Of a stretch of 59,709 nucleotides of DNA, positions 54,117 through 59,709 are shown in pieces. Both the position numbers and the translations under genes were made by a program. Numbering within the stretch: position 1 is the first letter of the stretch; every line of letters starts with the position of its first letter. Source of the DNA: Planctomycetota bacterium (GTDB lineage: Bacteria; Planctomycetota; UBA1135; UBA2386); assembly GCA_021776805.1 (NCBI GenBank), contig JAJFFD010000098.1, positions 1 to 59,709 on the forward strand, in the 5' to 3' direction. The notes below the pieces were generated by a model. It was not told where the DNA came from, did no database searches, and worked only from the letters and a program-made list of their open reading frames with translations.

Positions 54117-54637
54117 TCAATAACGCAAAAAATATAATCAGGCGCGGCGTTGTAACCATACCCGGTAATGATGATTTACTATACCCTCAAGCTATTATGC
54201 AGTCACAAGGCGCTAGCTTACGCTTTGAGCCTCTATACGGATATGGACACCACGCGGTAGCACCAAAGGGGTCTATCGTCTCTGTGTGGTCATCTATGGG
54301 TGATGAAGATAGCCTTATGGGTCTTGCGTACAAACATGATATACGACCTGATAATTTAAAAGAAGGTGAGGTCGTGCAGGGTAACTTTTACCGTGACAGC
54401 TATATCAAATGGAATGATGACGGGTCTGCTACACTGAAGATTAAAGGCGTTGATGTAGCTGTATTCGAGAGCGACAAGGTGACAATCAATGTGCCGGTTG
54501 TAATGAAAGATACCCTTGATGTCCAAGGCGCGACATCGCTCACAAATACAGTCACAAGCAACGGTAAAGATATCAGTGATACGCATAAGCATAGCGGTGT
54601 TCAAACAGGCGGCGGTGTATCGGGTCCAGTGGTGTAA
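54113..54637 (+). CDS. baseplate spike protein, Mu gp45-like
   Basis: The 174-aa product has an OB-fold region (RRGVVTIPGNDDLLYPQAIM, PLYGYGHHAVAPKGSIVSVW), then a beta-helix region (DGSATLKIKGVDVAVFESDKVTINVPVVMKDTLDVQG) and a tip DTHKHSGVQTGGGVSGPV whose HxH can bind the iron of membrane-piercing spikes. It should be the trimeric needle. Confidence 0.9.
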   Translation: MINNAKNIIRRGVVTIPGNDDLLYPQAIMQSQGASLRFEPLYGYGHHAVAPKGSIVSVWSSMGDEDSLMGLAYKHDIRPDNLKEGEVVQGNFYRDSYIKWNDDGSATLKIKGVDVAVFESDKVTINVPVVMKDTLDVQGATSLTNTVTSNGKDISDTHKHSGVQTGGGVSGPVV

Positions 54638-54648
54638 TGCTCGAATAT

Positions 54649-54658
54649 ATGCTATACT
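54649..54658 (+). promoter_or_regulatory. weak candidate late promoter before the fibre gene
   Basis: ATGCTATACT includes an extended -10 (TG-C-TATACT) 28 bases before the ATG at 54686. The same 10-mer occurs at 31932-31941, and TGCTATAAT occurs at 35971. No -35 is seen here. Confidence 0.28.
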
Positions 54659-54685
54659 TTGGCAAGTAATTTTTTAAGGTGAACC

Positions 54686-56935
54686 ATGAGCGCTAATCGC
54701 ACAAGAGAAAATACTACAACAACCGGAACCGGGGGTGTGATCACGCTAAACGGTGCTGTTGACGCACACGCCTCATTCAATGAGTATTATGCCGGCAGTG
54801 CATCTAATGTTCAATACACTATTGAAGAAGGTGACGATTATGAGGTGGGTATAGGTGATTTCACCGCGCCGAATACATTCACCAGCACAACCGTCTATGA
54901 GAAGAAAGAGGGTGGAGTATATACCAAAAGCCCCGGCACAAGATTAAACCTACTTGGCGGCGCTCAAATATTTGTAGGTATTCCCAAAGAAGAAATTGAC
55001 GATAAGGCAAACCTGTCAACTGATAACCTATTTGCTGGTGAAAATACCGCAAGCGGATTTATTAAAAGCGCTGTCAGTAAGATTGTTGCGTCGAGTGTGG
55101 ATGTGTTGCGTGTTCCGGGTTATGATACTCGCCTAGATACCGATAATGGTGCATGGCGCAAAAAATCACAATGGACTAGTTGGTATGCGGCAAATGGAGC
55201 ATTTCCAGAAAGCTCACAAATTACTGTAGAGGGCGGTTCTACTGATACTGTATCTGTCTACATAACCAATGATGCCGATACACCTTTGTATAAGGTGTGG
55301 ACACTTACCAACCCTACAAGCGCCAAAGCGCTGGATGGAAAAATAATTATTGGCACAAGTGTTGGCGTGGTTACTATCGACCTAGTTAAAGATCAGGTTT
55401 TCTTGCATGATACATCCGGCGTTAGCGTGGCTGATCAAAATGTTGAAAATTTCAACATGTCTACAGTTGCGTGGGTTTTAGTTGATGCCGCCGCAGCTAT
55501 TGTAAACAACACAGTCAACGATGTAGCCATAACAGCCCCATCAGGCGCAGAAACAGACCCTAACCGCCTTGGGTTGCCGTATCCAACGATTGCTGTGGGA
55601 ATGGATGGCGGTTTGAGCGTCATCAATCATGACGGTAGTGCGGCGAATGAAAATGATGTTGTTGACATTACCACTGATGCAACTGTTGGTAGCGAAATAT
55701 TTAGCGTTTCTTTTTATGGGGAAAGATTAGCGGTGGCTTGGAATAGTGTAGCTGCTGGAACTCGATACACCTATACCTACGATATACCTAATGTTGACAC
55801 GACTGCTTCCGGTGCGTTTTCGGTTACGCAATTAGGTGATTTTTCTTCATCCCCTGACTTACATTGGAATGGTACGGGTAGATCGCAAATAGTTGAGGGT
55901 GTAGGTTCTGACATTTTAGCTTTGGCTACTAATTCAGGTCCGGGTGTAAATTTATTTCAAGAAGACACCACCACACCAGCAAACGGCATGGTCGCCTACA
56001 TCACCACAACCTACAACACAGGATGGATGCCCGGTGATATTCGCGGTGCTTGGTTGGCAAACTCTAAAACAGCAGACCGTAGCGTAAAGGGGAATACCCT
56101 TACCGAAAATGGGACTGTTCCTGAAACTGACGTAGACACAGGTGCGGAATTAAAATTTTACGGCCCATATACTGCAACCATCAACCAAACTAGAACTAGT
56201 GACATCGATTGGGATGTATTTGGAACTACAGCCGTGGGGATAGATATTACATTCCAGTCAACGGGAACCGCAACCGACGAAACTCTATTTTCTATAGCCA
56301 ATGCTGGAAATACGGTGCGCCTGAATGTTATGCTTATGGCGGACGGAACCGTTGATGTAATAGAGGATGGAGCGACTGCATCCGTTACTACGTCAAGTAC
56401 CGTAGCTTACGATGACGGAGTAACGCACAAAATACAATATGTTAGAACAAGTTCTGTTGCTAGAGAATTATTTGTTGATGATGTTTCTGTCGCTAGCAAC
56501 ACTACTGATGCCGGTTCTTTATCTGATAGCGGTAACTTGCCACTCGCTATAGGCGTTGATGCAGATGGCTCAACACTGCCTGCGCTAACAACAAAACTGG
56601 CGTTCGTAAAGCTGACCGCTTATGCAAAAACTGACGCACAAGTTTCTAAGGTTAATAACGACGAGCGCAAGCTATTCCAGCCTAACGCACTATCCACACT
56701 GCAAGGAGCATCAAATAGCGTACAAGGTCTATCCCACGACGAGGATACCGATAAGCTAGATGCCGCCACAGATGACGGAACCACCACTATTATTGGCCTA
56801 CAGCCTATCGACTACATTGACAGCGCAGGCATTGGCACAAGTGATGACCACAAAGCAGTCAGCCGGGTTGATGATCAGCTATCAATAGCAACCGCTGCGG
56901 AAAGTATATTCAGTAAACCTAGTGAAAGGTTGTAG
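54686..56935 (+). CDS. tail fibre or receptor-binding protein with a concanavalin-like domain
   Basis: The 749-aa protein starts with a fibre-type attachment domain (ENTTTTGTGGVITLNGAVDAHASFNEYY, VGIGDFTAPNTFTSTTVYEK). A middle region has beta-propeller-like repeats (IIIGTSVGVVTIDLVKDQVFLHD, PTIAVGMDGGLSVINHD, GSDILALATNSGPGVNLFQ). A laminin-G/concanavalin-like fold lies at about 510-660 (FQSTGTATDETLFSIANAGN, IQYVRTSSVARELFVDDVSV). It is placed between spike and GP46, so it may attach to the baseplate. Sugar binding is inferred. Confidence 0.72.
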   Translation: MSANRTRENTTTTGTGGVITLNGAVDAHASFNEYYAGSASNVQYTIEEGDDYEVGIGDFTAPNTFTSTTVYEKKEGGVYTKSPGTRLNLLGGAQIFVGIPKEEIDDKANLSTDNLFAGENTASGFIKSAVSKIVASSVDVLRVPGYDTRLDTDNGAWRKKSQWTSWYAANGAFPESSQITVEGGSTDTVSVYITNDADTPLYKVWTLTNPTSAKALDGKIIIGTSVGVVTIDLVKDQVFLHDTSGVSVADQNVENFNMSTVAWVLVDAAAAIVNNTVNDVAITAPSGAETDPNRLGLPYPTIAVGMDGGLSVINHDGSAANENDVVDITTDATVGSEIFSVSFYGERLAVAWNSVAAGTRYTYTYDIPNVDTTASGAFSVTQLGDFSSSPDLHWNGTGRSQIVEGVGSDILALATNSGPGVNLFQEDTTTPANGMVAYITTTYNTGWMPGDIRGAWLANSKTADRSVKGNTLTENGTVPETDVDTGAELKFYGPYTATINQTRTSDIDWDVFGTTAVGIDITFQSTGTATDETLFSIANAGNTVRLNVMLMADGTVDVIEDGATASVTTSSTVAYDDGVTHKIQYVRTSSVARELFVDDVSVASNTTDAGSLSDSGNLPLAIGVDADGSTLPALTTKLAFVKLTAYAKTDAQVSKVNNDERKLFQPNALSTLQGASNSVQGLSHDEDTDKLDAATDDGTTTIIGLQPIDYIDSAGIGTSDDHKAVSRVDDQLSIATAAESIFSKPSERL

Positions 56936-58207
56936 ATGCCCATACCTAGAAGATATAGAAACGGTAATGAGTATTTCAACACGGTAAGTGTGGCAAATGA
57001 AATATATCGCGATGGCAATTACATATCGCCACAAACTATTATAATTGCTAGAACTGCAAAGGATATCCCTTTAAATCCCAGCGGTGATACTGCTTGCGTT
57101 ATTGATGGCGTTATTGATATGGGCGATAAGGAAATTACTGTATCTGAGAGCGGTGTTGAATTTATAGGAAATGGTGATAACCTGTCAAAGCTTTTTTCTA
57201 GCTCAAACAATTACACAATGTTCAAAAAGGGTTCCGGCTATAGCGGTGATTTTATTATTGGAGGCTCCGGTCTATCTATTGAGGTAACCGGAACCAGTTC
57301 AAAGGTATTTGATCTTGACAATGAAGAAAACTCAAATATAATTGATATTGAGCACGTCAAGTTTAAAGACTGCACTAGTTTGGGCACCACAAGTAATTAC
57401 CGTGAATTATTAAATATAAATATAGAATGGGAAAATTGTACGGATGGACTTGAGGTTGATGGTGTATGGTCTAATGGTTGTGATGTCTTATCAAGTAGAA
57501 CAAATTCACTCCCGGCATCTTGCACGCTATTTAAGGCAGGGGCATCCTTAGACATTCAAGGATCATTCGTTTCGGACTTAGATGCCATCTCCGTTAACGC
57601 TGCCACTACCCTGTTTGACTTTGCACCGTCTGATTTTTCATTAGATGGTGGATTTAGGTTAGATAATTTTCGAACGACCGCCACAAACCCAACGCCCAAT
57701 TTTCCACATGAAAGCGTCAAGGCTTATTTTACAAAATGTAAGGGGTTAGAAAATACATATCCCGGCGGTGAGTGGGATGTATCTTCTGAGGTAGCTACAG
57801 CGCTGTCAGGTGAAAGCACAGGTGTGTTCTTGAAAGCGGCGGGAACAACAACATATTCTAATCTATCTTGGTTTACCGGTGCCGCATCAAATGCAATGAC
57901 ACTGGCGGTTGATGATATTGTGGATTTTCAAATAATAGGATCAATGTCATTTTCCGGGTCCAATAATCACGTTTTATCTATCAAGCTTAGGCAGTGGGAT
58001 GATAGTGCCGGAAGTTATATTGACTTAGGTACACCGTTTAACATAACCCTTAATTCAGGTGGACGCGCCGAGAGTGTGTCAATCATGGGTTTTGCGGCGT
58101 TAGAGAAAGATGACAGAATTGAAGTGTGGATAGCGGATACAACGTCTCCTGCGGATGCGACAATGCTCCTCAACGGTACTCTATTGGTTACCGAAAGAGC
58201 TTCATAA
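56936..58207 (+). CDS. tail-spike-like protein, beta-helix candidate
   Basis: The 423-aa product has a short N-terminus, a region of repeated short strands typical of a parallel beta-helix (about 45-250; VIDGVIDMGDKEITVSESGVEFIGNGDNLSKLFSSSNNYTMF) and a C-terminal jelly-roll-like domain (about 290-423). It starts on the base after the preceding stop. It is probably a second receptor-binding or depolymerising spike. No catalytic residues can be assigned. Confidence 0.65.
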   Translation: MPIPRRYRNGNEYFNTVSVANEIYRDGNYISPQTIIIARTAKDIPLNPSGDTACVIDGVIDMGDKEITVSESGVEFIGNGDNLSKLFSSSNNYTMFKKGSGYSGDFIIGGSGLSIEVTGTSSKVFDLDNEENSNIIDIEHVKFKDCTSLGTTSNYRELLNINIEWENCTDGLEVDGVWSNGCDVLSSRTNSLPASCTLFKAGASLDIQGSFVSDLDAISVNAATTLFDFAPSDFSLDGGFRLDNFRTTATNPTPNFPHESVKAYFTKCKGLENTYPGGEWDVSSEVATALSGESTGVFLKAAGTTTYSNLSWFTGAASNAMTLAVDDIVDFQIIGSMSFSGSNNHVLSIKLRQWDDSAGSYIDLGTPFNITLNSGGRAESVSIMGFAALEKDDRIEVWIADTTSPADATMLLNGTLLVTERAS

Positions 58208-58768
58208 ATGGCAGCTGTGTCCAAATATCCTGTTGTAAAAACAGCAGTTGTCGGACCATCATTAGTTGTTGTGCCGGGTGTTTTACCTGTTGCCGGTACA
58301 CGACAAGACACGTCAAAAGCAACAGATATAAAAATTGCTCCATTTGCAAACGGGTACGACATCGACCTATCGAGTGATGGTGATTTTAAAACTATTAACG
58401 GCATGGATACAGCTCTTGTAATGTCTGTCTTGTGCGAGCGTAGGCTTGCCGAAGACGAGGAACCGATAAACGTGAAGCGTGGCGGGTGGCTGGGTAACGC
58501 CTATAATGATAAGCAGAATTTTGAAATTGGCTCAAAAGCTTGGATGTTTTACGGTAGCAAGCTAACACAGTCCACAATGAACGGCATTAAAGATAAATCG
58601 CTTTCCGGTATTCAATGGCTACTTGATGACAACTACGCAATAGACACAAGCGCCGAAGTGTCGCGCTCAGGCGATAAAACTGGTACAATAGATATAAAAA
58701 TTACACGTCCAGAAGGCGACGTTAGCTTAACGTCAGTTAGTCTATGGAATTCAACACCGGACACTTAA
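58208..58768 (+). CDS. baseplate protein, GP46/gpW-like
   Basis: The 186-aa protein has the GP46 pattern in the middle: DIDLSSDGDFKTINGMDTALVMSVLCERRLAEDEE, then RGGWLGN (the family RxGWWGD-type turn) and GSKAWMFYGSKLTQ. It resembles the T4 gp25/Mu gp46 wedge protein. An N-terminal extension of about 45 residues (VGPSLVVVPGVLPVAGTRQD) is unusual for the family. It ends 3 nt before the baseplate J gene. Confidence 0.83.
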   Translation: MAAVSKYPVVKTAVVGPSLVVVPGVLPVAGTRQDTSKATDIKIAPFANGYDIDLSSDGDFKTINGMDTALVMSVLCERRLAEDEEPINVKRGGWLGNAYNDKQNFEIGSKAWMFYGSKLTQSTMNGIKDKSLSGIQWLLDDNYAIDTSAEVSRSGDKTGTIDIKITRPEGDVSLTSVSLWNSTPDT

Positions 58769-58771
58769 ACT

Positions 58772-59709
58772 ATGGCACTAGATTTACCAGAAACAGAACA
58801 ATCTGTTATTGATGCGGCCAAGTCCGATGTGCAAGCAGCTTTGCCCGGTTCGGCACCATTTTTACCTAACAGCTACATCGGTGCAATAACAACTGGTGTA
58901 GCCGCAAGGGTTTTCGACCTTTACAGGGTTGTGAAGATTGCAGAGCGCGAAACATGGTGGGATACCGCCACAGATGATAGCTTGGATAGGTGGGGTTCAA
59001 TTCTCGGTCTAACCCGCAATCCAGCCGTTCAAGCTACTGGCAAGATAGCCATTACCGGAACCGTCAGTTTTGGGCTTGGTTCTGGCATCAAGTTCCGTAG
59101 TACAGGTGGTCAACTATACACAACAACCAGCTCGGCAACCATTACCGCCTTTTCCTCGGCTGTTGACACAATTACTAGAAGCGGGTCACTTGTAACCGTA
59201 GCGATGGTTGACGATCATGAATTGGCTAATGGCATTAATGTTACTATGGCGGGCGCAGATCAAACGGATTATAATGGTACTTTTAGCGTGTCGGTAACTG
59301 GCGCGAAAATATTTACATACACAATCACTGGCACACCAACAACACCAGCTACCGGAACCGTTACGGCGGATTATACGAGTGCCCTAATTGATATAAAAAG
59401 CGATGACGGTGGCTTAGATCAAAACCTTGACAGTGGCGCTGCGTTGGTGATAACGGCTTCTGTCGCGGGTATTAATGACAATGCCAATGTGGCTGCGATT
59501 GCAGTTACGGGCGGCACTGACATTGAAAGTGACAGCGACTACAGATCGCGTATTGGCGAAAATTTTAGAGGTATTCCGGCTAATTTTAACGAAGATCAAA
59601 TCAATACAGTTGCGCGTGAAGTATCTGGCGTAACTCGTGTGTTTGTTGAAGAGGCTACGCCGTTTGCCGGGCAAGTTACAGTGTATTTCCTGCGAGACAA
59701 TGACACTGA
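58772..59709 (+). CDS. baseplate J-like protein, 3' end outside the window
   Basis: The frame is open from the ATG at 58772 to the end of the window (312 full codons), with no stop. The start (MALDLPETEQSVIDAAKSDV, then ETWWDTATDDSLDRWGSILGL) and ATGTVTADYTSALIDIKSDDGG are typical of Mu gp47/baseplate J proteins, as is DSDYRSRIGENFRGIPANFNEDQI. A beta module near residues 160-190 (ADQTDYNGTFSVSV) is shared with the gene at 46010 and may be an insert. It forms the outer baseplate wedge. Confidence 0.88.
   Translation, partial: MALDLPETEQSVIDAAKSDVQAALPGSAPFLPNSYIGAITTGVAARVFDLYRVVKIAERETWWDTATDDSLDRWGSILGLTRNPAVQATGKIAITGTVSFGLGSGIKFRSTGGQLYTTTSSATITAFSSAVDTITRSGSLVTVAMVDDHELANGINVTMAGADQTDYNGTFSVSVTGAKIFTYTITGTPTTPATGTVTADYTSALIDIKSDDGGLDQNLDSGAALVITASVAGINDNANVAAIAVTGGTDIESDSDYRSRIGENFRGIPANFNEDQINTVAREVSGVTRVFVEEATPFAGQVTVYFLRDNDT
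59255..59274 (+). repeat. 20-bp repeat shared with the tail terminator gene (copy 2)
   Basis: This is identical to 46304-46323, with the same reading frame. The surrounding protein sequence is similar but diverged, so the exact DNA match is notable. Confidence 0.6.

Noticed and set aside
1..59709. Direct terminal repeat or circular overlap between window ends
   Set aside because: The last and first bases share no visible sequence, and genes are cut at both ends, so the window is an internal fragment rather than a complete circle.
1..59709. CRISPR array, insertion sequence or integrase
   Set aside because: No regularly spaced repeats, transposase motifs or tyrosine or serine recombinase signatures were recognised on either strand. 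This is reading by eye, not a profile search.

Overview
The window is most of the genome of a tailed phage with a contractile tail (myovirus morphology). It runs off both ends: a holin-like gene is cut at base 1 and a baseplate J gene is cut at base 59709, so at least the rest of the baseplate and tail-fibre cluster lies outside. The host cannot be read directly. A GTA-type three-helix holin, a GH108 endolysin and a secreted transglutaminase-like cysteine peptidase suggest a Gram-negative proteobacterium, perhaps an alphaproteobacterium; this is inference. No integrase, excisionase, tRNA, CRISPR array or insertion sequence was recognised. One small HTH protein (28099-28293) is the only clear regulator, so lifestyle is open.

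Layout. (1) 1-1844, rightward: lysis and fibre-associated genes. (2) 2055-24263, leftward: a metabolism and replication block. From its distal end it holds a five-gene module (PP-loop PAPS-reductase-like enzyme, ectoine-synthase-like cupin, ParB-like protein, a tryptophan-rich conserved protein, and a free-standing copy of the PP-loop enzyme's C-terminal domain). Then come a DNA sliding clamp, an SF2 helicase with an HNH endonuclease gene inserted at its 5' end, a RecB-like nuclease, a DUF669-like ssDNA-binding protein, a RecA-like ATPase, a TOPRIM primase/helicase, phosphoesterases, a dNMP kinase, a C5 methyltransferase and many small genes. (3) 24264-24747: a divergent control region with two palindromes, a 44-bp G/C-free tract and a rightward promoter. 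(4) 24748-32264, rightward: small early or accessory genes, plus a roughly 650-nt non-coding, promoter-driven, strongly base-pairing stretch (28331-28985) and a TPR glycosyltransferase-like gene. (5) 32268-59709, rightward: small terminase, a moron-like secreted peptidase, more small genes, large terminase, portal, head morphogenesis, protease, HK97-fold capsid, connectors, sheath, tube, frameshifted chaperone, tape measure and Mu-type baseplate genes with two fibre or spike genes embedded. A leftward five-gene island (40075-41200) with its own promoter interrupts the head genes.

How the genes fit together. The phage brings its own clamp, helicase, primase, ssDNA-binding protein, nuclease and recombinase-like ATPase but shows no DNA polymerase here, so it may load host polymerase on its own clamp. 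Nucleotide supply and DNA protection are served by the dNMP kinase, HD hydrolase and methyltransferase. Packaging uses TerS/TerL with an HK97-type head and a Mu-like contractile tail. The strongest candidates for undescribed biology are the structured RNA at 28331-28985 and the PP-loop/EctC-like/ParB-like module at 2466-5284.
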